This document shows positions 28,198 through 37,861 of a stretch of 64,000 nucleotides of DNA, in pieces. The stretch is from Weissella oryzae SG25 (lineage in GTDB: Bacteria; Bacillota; Bacilli; Lactobacillales; Lactobacillaceae), in NCBI RefSeq assembly GCF_000691805.2, contig NZ_DF820487.1, forward strand, positions 95,888-159,887, given 5' to 3'. How positions within the stretch are numbered: the stretch's first letter is position 1; the number at the start of each line of letters is the position of its first letter. The notes under the pieces are model-generated. The model did no database searches. It saw only the letters and a program-made list of their open reading frames with translations, and was not told the DNA's origin. A program made the translations under genes and the position numbers.

Positions 28198-28899
28198 ATG
28201 TTCGATAAATTAGAAAAACAATTATCGGAAAAATATCAGATAGAATTTAAGGATTTATCCTTATTACGAGAAGCATTAACGCAAGCAAATTATGTTAATG
28301 AACATACCAACTTTACGGGTCGTGACTACCAACGCCTTGAATTTTTAGGGGATGCGGTTATGCAGCAATCAACGGCGCTCTATTTATTTAAGCGCTATCC
28401 AGATTGGGATGAAGGTCAATTGACAGAGTTGCGAATTTCAATGGTCCAAACACGTGCTTTTGCAGCTTTGTCACGTGAGCTACATCTTGATCGGTATATC
28501 TTGTTGGGGCGGGGCGAAGAGCGTTCAGGTGCTCGTAACCGTGATTCACTTTTAGAAGATATTTGGGAAGCATTTATTGGGGCTTTGTTCCTTGACCAAG
28601 GTGCTGAAAAGGTCATGACTTTTCTAAAGCAAGTTATGTTTAGCAAAATTGATGATGGCTTTTATGACCAGTTTGTTGATTATAAATCAAAATTGCAAGA
28701 ATATTTGCAACGAAATGGTGCAGTTACGATTGCCTACACTAAGGTAGCTGAGCGCCAAATTGAAAATAATGAACAGATTTTCACCGTTGAAGTTACTTTA
28801 GATAATAAAAAGCTTGGTGTTGGTGAAGGTAAATCAACTAAGGATGCTGAGAAAGCCGCCGCCCGCTTGGCCTTTCAGAATCTAACTAAGGGAAAGTAG
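28198..28899 (+). CDS. rnc: ribonuclease III
   Basis: 233 residues; double-strand RNA nuclease that matures rRNA and acts on antisense pairs. The signature is RLEFLGDAVMQ near residue 44, the catalytic Glu/Asp lie in EDIWEAFIGALFLDQG near 118-130, and a dsRNA-binding domain occupies about 160-230. Extended -10 TGGTATAAT stands at 28158-28166. Six bases separate it from smc. Confidence 0.95.
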   Translation: MFDKLEKQLSEKYQIEFKDLSLLREALTQANYVNEHTNFTGRDYQRLEFLGDAVMQQSTALYLFKRYPDWDEGQLTELRISMVQTRAFAALSRELHLDRYILLGRGEERSGARNRDSLLEDIWEAFIGALFLDQGAEKVMTFLKQVMFSKIDDGFYDQFVDYKSKLQEYLQRNGAVTIAYTKVAERQIENNEQIFTVEVTLDNKKLGVGEGKSTKDAEKAAARLAFQNLTKGK

Positions 28900-28904
28900 T
28901 ACAT

Positions 28905-31900
28905 ATGAAGCTTAAATCACTTGAAATCAGTGGCTTTAAATCATTTGCTAATAAAACTAAGATTGATTTTATGCCAGGTATTACAGGGGTTGTTGGTCCA
29001 AATGGTTCAGGTAAGTCCAATATCATTGAGGCAGTTCGTTGGGTCTTGGGTGAGCAATCGGCTAAGGGCCTACGTGGTGATCGGATGACTGATGTGATTT
29101 TTGGTGGTACATCACAACGAGCACCACTAAATCGGGCAGAAGTTGTCATTACCTTTGATAATAGTGATCATTATCTAAATTCAGCATATTCGGAAATTGC
29201 GATTAGCCGGACTCTTTATCGTAATGGCGACTCGAAGTATCTTTTAAATGGTACAACGGTACGACTAAAGGATATTCAAGAGCTGTTTATGGACTCTGGT
29301 TTGGGGCGTGAAAGTTTTTCAATTATTTCGCAGGGCCGCGTTGAAAGCATTTTTTCTGCTAAAGCCGAAGATCGACGCGTAATTATTGAAGAAGTTGCCG
29401 GGGTTTATAAATATAAGCAAAGTAAAAATCGGGCTGAAAAAGAATTGACTGGGACGCATGAAAATCTAAATCGTGTGCGGGATATTCTACATGAGTTAGA
29501 GGACCGATTAGAGCCATTAGCAAAGCAAAGTGCTTTAGCACAGGATTACTTGGAGCAAAAGAATCGCTTTGATGCTTTAGATCAGGCTCGAATTGTCTTG
29601 GAGTTGACTGATTGGTATCAAGAAAAATCAGAAAATGATGAAGCAATCAAGCAAACGAATGTTAAAAGTTTGCAGGTAAAAACGCTACTAGAAGAGCGGA
29701 GCAAGACCGTTAATGATTTACGAGTAAAGCAGCAGACGGCTGAAAAGCAACAACAGGTAATTCAAAATGAATTATTGGCTTTAACAACCAAACATCAACA
29801 ATTGTTAGGTAAACGTAATTTACAGGCGGAGCGATTGGCAAATCGTTCAGCAGCCTTAACAGATTTAACCGAACAGCAGCAAAATGCTCAAAGATTAGTT
29901 GATGAGTTAGCTGGCAAACAATTAAATCAAGAGGCTGATTTACTTAAACTAGAAATTAACGCGAAGCAACTAGGCAAAGACCTAAATGGTTTATTGGCAC
30001 AACACCCCAACAAACAAGCTAAGCAATTAAATCAAAAAATAGAACGTTTACGTAATGATTTAGTAGGTGCAATGCAGACATTAGCTGATGCTAAGAACGC
30101 TCAAAAATATTTGGAACGTGAAGATGCCCAATCTGATGTAACAAGTAGTCGTTTACAAAAGCGGGATCACGAATTGACCAGTCAGTTGACAAGCCTTAGT
30201 CAAGAAATTGAAGCTGCTAAAACAGTGGTTGCGCAAGCAGAGAGTAAAAAGGCGGAGTTAGATGAATCTTTGCTAGCCGCTCAAATCGAAGGAAAACGTC
30301 TGGAAGAAACTCATCAAGCAGCACGGCAAACTTGGTTTACTGCCTTAGAAGAAGAGCAGCGCTATACGACTCGCTTAGACTCGTTGAAACGGGTCGCTGA
30401 AAGCTATGACGGCTATAATCAAGGGGTTAAAAACTTGATGAACGCTAAGGCACAGTTTACTGGTCTTAAAGGGGTAGTTGCTGAGTTGTTGGCGGTGCCA
30501 GATGATTACCAAGTAGCCTTAGAAACGGCACTTGGTGGCGCGCTGCAACAAGCAGTTGTCGATAATGAACAAACAGCGAAGGCTGCGATTCAGTATTTGA
30601 CGCAACATCGTTTAGGTCGGGTGACTTTCTTGCCACTTTCGACGATTAAGAGCCGTCATTTACCAGCAGAGTTATGGCATAAAGCAGCACAGGCGCCAGG
30701 TGTCATTGGCATAGCAGCAAACTTAGCGCAAACTGCACCAGAATATCAAACAATCTTAGACAATCTCTTAGGCTTAACAATCGTTGTTGATACACTAGAT
30801 AATGCAATTAACCTAGGTCAGAAGCTACAGCATCGCGTTCGCTTGGTGACCTTAGATGGCCAATTGATGAATGCTGGTGGTTCTTTGACTGGTGGAGCTA
30901 ATCGTAGTCATCGAAACGGTCTTTTGGTCCAAAAGGGTGAAATTGAGACTTTGAGTAACGAGCTCGATGCTGCCACACAAAAGGCACAGACTTGTGAGCA
31001 AACAGTTAAAGCATTGGCAGCAAAAATCACGCCTTTAGCTGCTAATTTTCGTGAATTACAGTCAACAATCATTGAGGCAAATGAAGCCATGCAAAGAGCC
31101 AAGGCTAATTTGCAAGTGCTTTTAGAACGTGAAAAACAATTAAGCCGTGAAAAAGAGGCTTTAGTTTATGAGGTACATCAATCAACTGATGCAACTGCGG
31201 GACACACGGAACAATTAGCACAAAATCAAGTAGAATTGGCTAATGCGCAGACCCAGGTCGACCAATTACAGAGCCAGATTGCAAGCCAGATTATTAAACA
31301 GCAGACGCTACAGACAAAGAGTGAAGCGGCTGACGCAGCCATTGCAGAGACACGGACGGCGTATAGCAGAGCTAATGCGCAGGTTGAATCAGTTAAAGTT
31401 CGGATTGAGGAGCAGGCAAGTCAAATTAAGCGTGAACAGCAGCGCTTGACCGATTTAACTGAGCAACGTTTGGCCTTAGAAAGTGGCGACCAAGGGCAGG
31501 TAGCTGACCTTGAAACACAAATTACGGATATTAAAGCACAGCAAGCTAAAGCGGAAGCAACCTTAGTTACTTTGGAGCAGACACTCGTCGAAACCAGCAA
31601 GGCAAGTAATCAACTCGATAACGAGTTAGCATTAATTCGCGATGAGCAAATGCAGGTGTTGAATACTTTGAGTCGCTTATCAAGTCGTCAAGCAGAGCTG
31701 CGGACTCAGATTCAGCATGATGAACAACTATTGGTTGAGCAATATGATACGTCCTTTAGTTTTGCAGAAAGTCAGATGGACGACTTATCATTAGCAGAAG
31801 TTCGTACCCAGTTAAAGTTACTGCGCCGTGGTTTAGACGACTTAGGATCGGTTAATTTGCATGCGATTGATGAGTATGCTGAGGTTAAAGAGCGGTATGA

Positions 31901-32459
31901 TTTTTTGAATCAGCAAAAAACAGATTTAGAAACCGCACAGGCCAACTTGCAGGCAACGATGACTGAGATGGATAATGAGGTTGAGCAACGATTCAAGACA
32001 ACCTTTGATGCAATTGCTAGTCATTTTGGAGAAATATTTGTTAAAATGTTTGGCGGTGGGCAAGCACAACTGCTTTTGGCCGATCCTGAACATTTATTAA
32101 CAACCGGAATTGATATTAAAGCTCAGCCACCGGGAAAAAAGTTCCAACAAATGAGTTTATTATCTGGTGGAGAAAAAGCTCTAACAGCAATTTCCTTGCT
32201 GTTTGCCATTTTGGAAGTCCGGCCAGTACCCTTTGCAGTTTTGGATGAGACTGAGGCAGCTTTGGATGAAGCAAATGTTGATCGTTTTGCGCATTATTTG
32301 CATGAAGTGAATGCGCGGACACAGTTTATTGTGATTACACATCGTAAAGGTACAATGACACAGGCAGATGTTTTGTATGGAGTTACAATGCAAGAACCGG
32401 GAATTTCAACAATGGTCTCAGTTAATCTGACCGACGCCAGCCGCGAAGCTACTAATTAA
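28905..32459 (+). CDS. smc: chromosome segregation ATPase SMC
   Basis: 1184 residues, normal SMC length. Walker A GPNGSGKSNIIEA near residue 32; two long coiled coils rich in Gln, Ala and Glu; a hinge domain around 500-680 with GGSLTGGANRSHR; C-terminal signature LSGGEKALTAISLLF and Walker B FAVLDETEAALDEAN, where Thr replaces the usual Val after the catalytic Glu's neighbour. Partner genes scpA and scpB are not in the window. Confidence 0.97.
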   Translation: MKLKSLEISGFKSFANKTKIDFMPGITGVVGPNGSGKSNIIEAVRWVLGEQSAKGLRGDRMTDVIFGGTSQRAPLNRAEVVITFDNSDHYLNSAYSEIAISRTLYRNGDSKYLLNGTTVRLKDIQELFMDSGLGRESFSIISQGRVESIFSAKAEDRRVIIEEVAGVYKYKQSKNRAEKELTGTHENLNRVRDILHELEDRLEPLAKQSALAQDYLEQKNRFDALDQARIVLELTDWYQEKSENDEAIKQTNVKSLQVKTLLEERSKTVNDLRVKQQTAEKQQQVIQNELLALTTKHQQLLGKRNLQAERLANRSAALTDLTEQQQNAQRLVDELAGKQLNQEADLLKLEINAKQLGKDLNGLLAQHPNKQAKQLNQKIERLRNDLVGAMQTLADAKNAQKYLEREDAQSDVTSSRLQKRDHELTSQLTSLSQEIEAAKTVVAQAESKKAELDESLLAAQIEGKRLEETHQAARQTWFTALEEEQRYTTRLDSLKRVAESYDGYNQGVKNLMNAKAQFTGLKGVVAELLAVPDDYQVALETALGGALQQAVVDNEQTAKAAIQYLTQHRLGRVTFLPLSTIKSRHLPAELWHKAAQAPGVIGIAANLAQTAPEYQTILDNLLGLTIVVDTLDNAINLGQKLQHRVRLVTLDGQLMNAGGSLTGGANRSHRNGLLVQKGEIETLSNELDAATQKAQTCEQTVKALAAKITPLAANFRELQSTIIEANEAMQRAKANLQVLLEREKQLSREKEALVYEVHQSTDATAGHTEQLAQNQVELANAQTQVDQLQSQIASQIIKQQTLQTKSEAADAAIAETRTAYSRANAQVESVKVRIEEQASQIKREQQRLTDLTEQRLALESGDQGQVADLETQITDIKAQQAKAEATLVTLEQTLVETSKASNQLDNELALIRDEQMQVLNTLSRLSSRQAELRTQIQHDEQLLVEQYDTSFSFAESQMDDLSLAEVRTQLKLLRRGLDDLGSVNLHAIDEYAEVKERYDFLNQQKTDLETAQANLQATMTEMDNEVEQRFKTTFDAIASHFGEIFVKMFGGGQAQLLLADPEHLLTTGIDIKAQPPGKKFQQMSLLSGGEKALTAISLLFAILEVRPVPFAVLDETEAALDEANVDRFAHYLHEVNARTQFIVITHRKGTMTQADVLYGVTMQEPGISTMVSVNLTDASREATN

Positions 32460-32473
32460 GAAAGAGGCATGAG

Positions 32474-33718
32474 ATGGGATTATTTGATTTTTTAAGACGC
32501 AAAGAACCTGAAAAAGTTGCTCCTAAAATTGAAGTTGAAGTGCTCCAACCACGGCCAATCGTTAAGGTTGAAGTTTTACAACCAAATTTTGATAATAAAT
32601 CGTCACTAACAAGTGAAGCAAAGCAAAAAGAACTTGACATAAACGAAGAAACAACAATCATTACAGAGTCAGCAGAGTCAGCAGAGTCAGCAGAGTCAGC
32701 AGAGTCAGCAGAGTCAGCAGAGTCAGCAGAGTCAGCAGAGTCAGCAGAGTCAGCAGAGTCAGCAGAGTCAGCAGAGTCAGCAGAGTCAACGGCGACGTTA
32801 GCGACTGGTTTGAATAAAACAAGACGGACTTGGTCAGAGCGCTGGAATGCCTTTATGGCCAATTTCCGGTCCGTGGACGAGGACTTCTTTGAGGAACTTG
32901 AAGAAACCTTGATTGGAGCTGATGTCGGTGCGCAAACTGCCTTTGATTTGACAGCTCAGTTGAGAGATGAAGTTAAGTTAAAGAATGCAAAAAGTAAAAG
33001 TGAAGTCTCTAAGGTAGTTGTTGACGCTTTAGTTGCTCACTATCAAGCCCAAGGAGTCAACGAAGATGCCACAATGCATTTCGCTGACGAGGGGCCAACT
33101 GTAATTCTCTTTGTTGGAGTCAATGGTGTTGGTAAGACCACCACAATTGGAAAAATGGCAGCCCGATATAAAGCTGAGGGTAAAAAGGTTATTTTGGCAG
33201 CTGCGGATACTTTCCGTGCCGGCGCAACTCAACAATTGCAGGCTTGGGGCGAACGTGACGGTGTTGAAGTAATTGCCGGGGCTGCAAATGTTGACCCCGC
33301 TTCAGTTGTATATGACGGGGTACGAGCCGCCATTGAGCAGCAAGCTGATGTTTTGTTTGTTGATACGGCCGGACGTTTGCAAAATAACGTTAATTTAATG
33401 CAAGAGTTGGCTAAGATGAAGCGGATTATTGCTCGTGAATTACCAAGTGAACCGCAAGAAGTTTTGTTGGTTTTGGATTCAACAACCGGACAAAACGCGC
33501 TACAACAAGCAAAGCTCTTTAAAGATTCAACCGATGTAACCGGGATTGTTTTGACTAAACTCGATGGTACTGCCAAGGGTGGTATTATTTTGCCAATTCG
33601 TAATGAATTACACTTGCCAGTTAAATGGATTGGACTTGGTGAAGGGGTCATGGACTTACAAGTCTTTGATGCCGATGATTTTGCTAAGAGTCTGTTTGGT
33701 GATTTATTGGAGGAGTAA
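32474..33718 (+). CDS. ftsY: signal recognition particle receptor FtsY
   Basis: 414 residues; GTPase receptor that docks ribosome-SRP complexes at the membrane. The N-terminal acidic A domain (about 1-115) contains a run of Glu-Ser-Ala triplets (residues about 65-105). The NG domain follows with [25 protein letters not shown] and [11 protein letters not shown]. Fourteen bases after smc and 5 before ylxM, in the usual SRP cluster. Confidence 0.96.
   Translation: MGLFDFLRRKEPEKVAPKIEVEVLQPRPIVKVEVLQPNFDNKSSLTSEAKQKELDINEETTIITESAESAESAESAESAESAESAESAESAESAESAESAESAESTATLATGLNKTRRTWSERWNAFMANFRSVDEDFFEELEETLIGADVGAQTAFDLTAQLRDEVKLKNAKSKSEVSKVVVDALVAHYQAQGVNEDATMHFADEGPTVILFVGVNGVGKTTTIGKMAARYKAEGKKVILAAADTFRAGATQQLQAWGERDGVEVIAGAANVDPASVVYDGVRAAIEQQADVLFVDTAGRLQNNVNLMQELAKMKRIIARELPSEPQEVLLVLDSTTGQNALQQAKLFKDSTDVTGIVLTKLDGTAKGGIILPIRNELHLPVKWIGLGEGVMDLQVFDADDFAKSLFGDLLEE
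32666..32788. repeat. 9-bp tandem repeat inside ftsY
   Basis: Thirteen perfect head-to-tail copies of GAGTCAGCA, then a partial GAGTCA, each coding for Glu-Ser-Ala. The copies are identical at DNA level, so this is a young, slippage-prone minisatellite. Copy changes keep the frame. Confidence 0.97.
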
Positions 33719-33723
33719 GTACG

Positions 33724-34065
33724 ATGGAGTTAGAGAAGAATACCCGTCTAAACGCACTGTTTGATTTTTATCAACCATTATTGACTGCCAAGCAAAATGA
33801 ATACTTACAATTATATTATGCTGACGATTTTTCACTCGGTGAAATTGCTGAAGAGTTTGCTGTTTCAAGGCAGGCGGTTTATGATAACCTTAAGCGTTCT
33901 ACGCAGTTACTAGAAGATTATGAAGTGAAATTACACCTGTATGCAGATTATTTAGAGCGAGTGCAGGCGTCAACAGTACTGTTAGCTTATATTGAGCAAA
34001 ATTATGCGACTGATAAGAAGTTAATGGAATTAACTAAGCAATTAATGACATTGGAAGAGGAGTAA
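33724..34065 (+). CDS. ylxM: YlxM/p13 SRP-associated DNA-binding-like protein
   Basis: 113 residues with a sigma-70 region 4-like helix-turn-helix ([20 protein letters not shown] then AVYDNLKRS). YlxM proteins sit between ftsY and ffh in Gram-positive bacteria and modulate SRP GTPase activity in streptococci. Four bases separate it from ffh. Confidence 0.92.
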   Translation: MELEKNTRLNALFDFYQPLLTAKQNEYLQLYYADDFSLGEIAEEFAVSRQAVYDNLKRSTQLLEDYEVKLHLYADYLERVQASTVLLAYIEQNYATDKKLMELTKQLMTLEEE

Positions 34066-34068
34066 AGT

Positions 34069-35526
34069 ATGGCCTTTGAAGGTTTGACAGAGCGTTTACA
34101 AAACGCACTTAGCGGTCTACGACGTAAGGGAAAGGTTACCGATGCCGACCTACGTGAAACAATGCGTGAGATTAGGATGGCCTTGTTAGAAGCCGATGTT
34201 AATTTTGGCGTTGTTAAGGAATTTGTGCGAAATGTGCGCGAAAAGGCCGCTGGAGCTAAGGTCTTAGATGGCTTGAACCCAGCGCAACAGATTGTTTCAA
34301 TTGTTAATGATGAATTAACTGCAATGATGGGTGAGGCAGCTGTACCACTTAATAAATCAGCCAAGATTCCAACTGTGATTATGATGGTTGGTTTGCAAGG
34401 AGCTGGTAAGACAACAACGGCTGGTAAGTTAGCCCTTAAACTAAAGACTGAGGAAAATGCTCGGCCCTTTATGATTGCGGCTGACGTTTATCGGCCAGCT
34501 GCTATTGAACAATTGACGACATTAGGTGAGCAGATTGGTGTACCAGTTTTTGAACTCGGTACACAGGTCGATCCACGCGAAATTGTTAAGCAAGGGTTAG
34601 CAGCTGCAGCGGAAGCTAAGGCTGACTATGTCTTTATTGATGCAGCTGGACGTTTACAAATTGATGAAGCGTTAATGCAAGAATTAGTAGATGTTAAGGA
34701 AATTGCCCAGCCAGACGAAATTATGTTGGTTGTCGATGCAATGACTGGTCAAAATGCCGTTGAGACAGCAGAAGGCTTTGATCAACGTTTAGATATTACC
34801 GGTGTAACCTTAACTAAGTTAGATGGTGACACCCGTGGTGGTGCGGCCCTATCAATTCGTGCGGTAACTGGTAAGCCAATTAAGTTTGTTGGTCAAGGTG
34901 AAAAAATGACCGATTTGGATGTTTTCTATCCAGATCGGATGGCTAGTCGTATCCTAGGTATGGGTGACTTACTGACCTTAATCGAAAAGGCTCAAAAAGA
35001 TTTTGATGAAAAAGAAGCTGAAAAGCAAATGGAAAAGATGAAGTCAAATACTTTTGATTTCAACGATTTTATTGCTCAACTTGATCAAGTTCAAAATATG
35101 GGACCATTGGAAGATATTTTGAAGATGATTCCAGGCATGGCTAATAACCCAGCACTAAAGAATGCCAAACTTGATCCAAAAGATATGGATCGGATGAAGG
35201 CTATTGTCTACTCAATGACGCCAAGTGAACGTGAAAATCCAGATTTAATCAATCCAAGTCGGCGCCGTCGTTTGGCAGCAGGTTCAGGGCGGCCAATCGT
35301 TGAAGTTAATCGGATGATTAAACAATTCAATGAGATGAAAACCATGATGTCAAAGATGATGAATGGTAATACTGCTGGGATGGAACAAATGATGAATGCG
35401 ATGGGCGGCGGCGGAATGCCGGGAATGCCAGGTGGTAATGGTTTGAAGGGCCGAATGGCCAATATGGCTATGAAACAAGTTGCACGTCGGATGCAAAAAA
35501 ACAGTAAGAAAAAGCGGCGGAAGTAA
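34069..35526 (+). CDS. ffh: signal recognition particle protein Ffh
   Basis: 485 residues; GTPase that binds signal peptides and 4.5S RNA. NG domain with GLQGAGKTTTAGKLA near residue 107, DAAGRLQID and TKLDGDTRGGAALS; the methionine-rich M domain from about 325 contains SRRRRLAAGSGRPIVEVN, the RNA-binding helix-turn. It ends with a Gly/Met/Lys-rich tail. Confidence 0.97.
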   Translation: MAFEGLTERLQNALSGLRRKGKVTDADLRETMREIRMALLEADVNFGVVKEFVRNVREKAAGAKVLDGLNPAQQIVSIVNDELTAMMGEAAVPLNKSAKIPTVIMMVGLQGAGKTTTAGKLALKLKTEENARPFMIAADVYRPAAIEQLTTLGEQIGVPVFELGTQVDPREIVKQGLAAAAEAKADYVFIDAAGRLQIDEALMQELVDVKEIAQPDEIMLVVDAMTGQNAVETAEGFDQRLDITGVTLTKLDGDTRGGAALSIRAVTGKPIKFVGQGEKMTDLDVFYPDRMASRILGMGDLLTLIEKAQKDFDEKEAEKQMEKMKSNTFDFNDFIAQLDQVQNMGPLEDILKMIPGMANNPALKNAKLDPKDMDRMKAIVYSMTPSERENPDLINPSRRRRLAAGSGRPIVEVNRMIKQFNEMKTMMSKMMNGNTAGMEQMMNAMGGGGMPGMPGGNGLKGRMANMAMKQVARRMQKNSKKKRRK

Positions 35527-35528
35527 CA

Positions 35529-35669
35529 ATGGGAAAATACTTGCTTGATGATAAACAAAAGGCAATGAATACGAAACATCAAGATGCAGATAAGGTTAAG
35601 ACAACAGTATCTAAAGCTGATAAAGTAGCGCAACTTCGGGCCCAATATTTAAAGACTAAAAGTAAATAA
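35529..35669 (+). CDS. 46-residue basic small protein after ffh
   Basis: ATG 35529 lies 2 bases after the ffh stop, with GCGGAAG as a weak ribosome site, and the frame ends just before the terminator. The product MGKYLLDDKQKAMNTKH... is Lys-rich and helical with no known motif. Position and spacing argue it is translated with ffh. I do not recognise a family. Confidence 0.45.
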   Translation: MGKYLLDDKQKAMNTKHQDADKVKTTVSKADKVAQLRAQYLKTKSK

Positions 35670-35681
35670 GCACGAAGCGTC

Positions 35682-35728
35682 CTAAAAAGGCCTTACCACT
35701 AACTTTGATAGTGGTAGGGCCTTTTTAG
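35682..35728. terminator. bidirectional terminator between ffh unit and rrf2
   Basis: CTAAAAAGGCC and GGCCTTTTTAG form the outer stem and TACCACTA/TAGTGGTA the inner stem. A and T runs on both sides allow termination of both converging units; the rrf2 stop codon lies inside it. Confidence 0.9.
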
Positions 35729-36153
35729 TTTTTACTAGCTTGTAGGATATTTTTAATAATCATATCTAAGCTAACGTTACGCATTTCAAGTTCAGCTGCC
35801 TGCTGTACTTGTTGATAGGCTTGGTCTAAGGCAGTTTGAATATTAGCACCGACTAAACAATTTATATTGGTCTTACCATCGATTTGCAATAATAAATCAT
35901 CATTACTAATGGCACGATAAATATCGAATAAAGAGATAGCACTAGCCTTTAGGGCAAGCTTGGGATTGGGTTTGCCGACAGTTGTTTGGATTAGATTGGC
36001 CTTACGTAATTGCGCCATAATTTTACGTACATTGGTTGGATTAGTAGCAACGCTTTGCGCAATCTGCTCACTAGACAAAGCGTGACTATCTTTAAAAATT
36101 TCAATATAAGCGAGAATATGGACCGCATCACTAAGCTGCGTTGAGGATTTCAT
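35725..36153 (-). CDS. Rrf2 family transcriptional regulator (YwnA-like)
   Basis: 142 residues. The N-terminal winged helix carries LSSEQIAQSVATNPTNVRKI. Only one cysteine (NINCLVG) is present, so the three-Cys iron-sulfur site of IscR/NsrR is absent. It is divergent from the NmrA-type oxidoreductase gene, as ywnA is beside ywnB in Bacillus, and probably represses that gene from the shared 107-bp intergenic region. Confidence 0.88.
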   Translation of the reverse strand: MKSSTQLSDAVHILAYIEIFKDSHALSSEQIAQSVATNPTNVRKIMAQLRKANLIQTTVGKPNPKLALKASAISLFDIYRAISNDDLLLQIDGKTNINCLVGANIQTALDQAYQQVQQAAELEMRNVSLDMIIKNILQASKN

Positions 36154-36260
36154 GGTATAACTCCTAAGATCAATATATCTTGACTCATGGTAACATATTT
36201 ATTAAACTTTAATTGTACATTATAAATATACAGCTGTTTTAAAGGAATGGGGTACATGTC

Positions 36261-37109
36261 ATGAATTATTTAGTAACGGGAGCAAGTGGTCACTTTGGGC
36301 AAGCAGCATTAAAGCAATTATCGAAAATAGTTGATAAGCAGTCAATTTTTGCCCTAGTTCGGAATACGGCAAAAGGCGCAGCTTTGTCTGAACAGGGATA
36401 TAATGTTCGTTTGGCCGATTACAATGATTCTGAGGCTTTAGCAAGTGCATTAATGGGCATTGATCGATTATTATTGGTTTCAGGTGCACCTGGTAATCGA
36501 CAAGCCGAGCATGGCAACGTGATTCAGGCAGCTAAGACGGCTAAGCTTGATTATATTGTCTACACGAGTTTTCCTGAGGCCCCAAATGCCGATAATATGT
36601 TAGCTCCTGACCATGCGGCTACTGAGCAAATGATTAAGGACAGTGGAATTGCGCACACCTTTGTTAGAAATAATTGGTATTTAGAAAATGAGTTGCCACT
36701 AATTAAAATCGCTTTAGCTGATGGCAGTCTACCTTTTACGGCCGGAACAGGACGTACAGGCTGGGCGTTACGACGTGAGTATGCAGCCGCAGCTGCAAAT
36801 GTTTTGGTGCAAAAGCCTGAGCAAACGGTCTTAGATTTTAGCGGGCCAGTCCGTACCTATACTGATTTAGCAGCGGGATTGGCATCGGCTGTGCAAAAGC
36901 CGATTACTGCTAAAGCAGTTAGTTCGGCCGAATTCGCTGAGCGCCTGTCAGCATTCGGAATGGATCAAGGTAGCGTCGATTTCTTTTTAGCGGTTCAAAA
37001 AATTATTGCTGATGGGCAACTTGATTTTCCATCAGATGATTTAGCTCAAGCTTTGGGTGAACCATTAGCAGATTTGCCAGTGGCTTTAAAGGAACTTTTG
37101 GCAGACTAA
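36261..37109 (+). CDS. NmrA-like NAD(P)-binding oxidoreductase (quinone reductase 2-like)
   Basis: 282 residues. The Rossmann motif is TGASGHFGQAAL near residue 7, and GAPGNRQAEHGNVIQAAK and IVYTSFPEA follow the NmrA/QorB (YtfG) pattern. Substrate unknown; quinones or electrophiles are likely from family knowledge. Transcribed away from the Rrf2 gene; the intergenic region holds CTTTAA/TTAAAG half-sites (36207, 36238) but no certain operator. Confidence 0.87.
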   Translation: MNYLVTGASGHFGQAALKQLSKIVDKQSIFALVRNTAKGAALSEQGYNVRLADYNDSEALASALMGIDRLLLVSGAPGNRQAEHGNVIQAAKTAKLDYIVYTSFPEAPNADNMLAPDHAATEQMIKDSGIAHTFVRNNWYLENELPLIKIALADGSLPFTAGTGRTGWALRREYAAAAANVLVQKPEQTVLDFSGPVRTYTDLAAGLASAVQKPITAKAVSSAEFAERLSAFGMDQGSVDFFLAVQKIIADGQLDFPSDDLAQALGEPLADLPVALKELLAD

Positions 37110-37208
37110 AACGAATTAAATTTCCCTTGCTATCGACTTATAATTGTAGTAACATAATTAAGTCAAAGGGTGACAAGTAATTTTACTTGACACTATATGA
37201 ATTTATAA

Positions 37209-37232
37209 GTGTAAAGGAAAAACACTTTACAC
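37209..37232. promoter_or_regulatory. 24-bp inverted repeat upstream of rpsP, shared with rpmB
   Basis: GTGTAAAG and CTTTACAC flank an 8-bp A-rich centre; see 20922-20945. A TATAAT lies at 37252-37257, so the right arm overlaps the expected -35 position, as an operator would. A TTGACA at 37187-37192 with the left arm at -10 distance is an alternative promoter. Confidence 0.65.
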
Positions 37233-37287
37233 CTGTAATGGTCTTTGTTATTATAATTAAGTATAAAAATACTGGAGGAAATTAAAC

Positions 37288-37560
37288 ATGGCTGTAAAGA
37301 TCCGTTTGAAGCGCATGGGTTCAAAGAAGCGTCCATTCTACCGTGTCGTTGTTGCTGACTCACGTTCACCACGTGATGGTCGTTTCATCGAAACTGTTGG
37401 AACGTACAACCCATTGGTTGAGCCTGCTGAAGTTAAGTTGAATGAGGAATCAGTACTATCATGGTTGAACAATGGTGCTCAACCTTCAGATACTGTTAAG
37501 AACTTGTTGTCTAACGCAGGTATCATGAAGAAGTTCCACGAAGCAAAGTACACTAAGTAA
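37288..37560 (+). CDS. rpsP: 30S ribosomal protein S16
   Basis: 90 residues beginning [20 protein letters not shown], the S16 signature. Codon use is strongly biased. In many Firmicutes rpsP is followed by a KH-protein gene, rimM and trmD; here it is alone and ends at its own terminator. Confidence 0.97.
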   Translation: MAVKIRLKRMGSKKRPFYRVVVADSRSPRDGRFIETVGTYNPLVEPAEVKLNEESVLSWLNNGAQPSDTVKNLLSNAGIMKKFHEAKYTK

Positions 37561-37638
37561 TTTGTTTCTGATTAGTTCAATGTTTGCAAGTGGGTTGGTC
37601 ACTTTTGGTCAGGCTCTTGGTACATTGTTCTAAACTTG

Positions 37639-37672
37639 AAAAGGTTAACTCATCTTGGGTTAACTTTTTTTT
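37639..37672 (+). terminator. intrinsic terminator of rpsP
   Basis: AAAAGGTTAAC pairs with GTTAACTTTTT (one G-T pair) and is followed by T residues. Confidence 0.85.
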
Positions 37673-37698
37673 GTGGGTTTTGATATATATAAAGCACC

Positions 37699-37795
37699 TT
37701 AGGATAAATTTAAATAGTTAATTGAATACCAATAAATAAATATGAAGGTTACCTGATAAAACTTCGGCTGGAAATCCTAAAAAAGTCAATTAACT
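37699..37795 (+). promoter_or_regulatory. possible structured leader before yitT
   Basis: TTAGGAT (37699-37705) matches ATCCTAA (37774-37780), and AGTTAATTGA (37716-37725) matches TCAATTAACT (37786-37795). The order A-B-A'-B' means a pseudoknot or two exclusive folds. The rest of the 300-bp gap between rpsP and yitT shows nothing else clear. Confidence 0.3.
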
Positions 37796-37861
37796 GACTG
37801 GTTTACTAGTCTTGAATATGTGATAATGTAATAACTAAAAGGAAGAACGGAGGGTGCGCTT

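Noticed and set aside
32452..32862. Long minus-strand frame with Ser-Ala-Asp repeats opposite ftsY
   Set aside because: It is only the reverse reading of the 9-bp ftsY repeat; no ribosome site and it runs against a certain gene.
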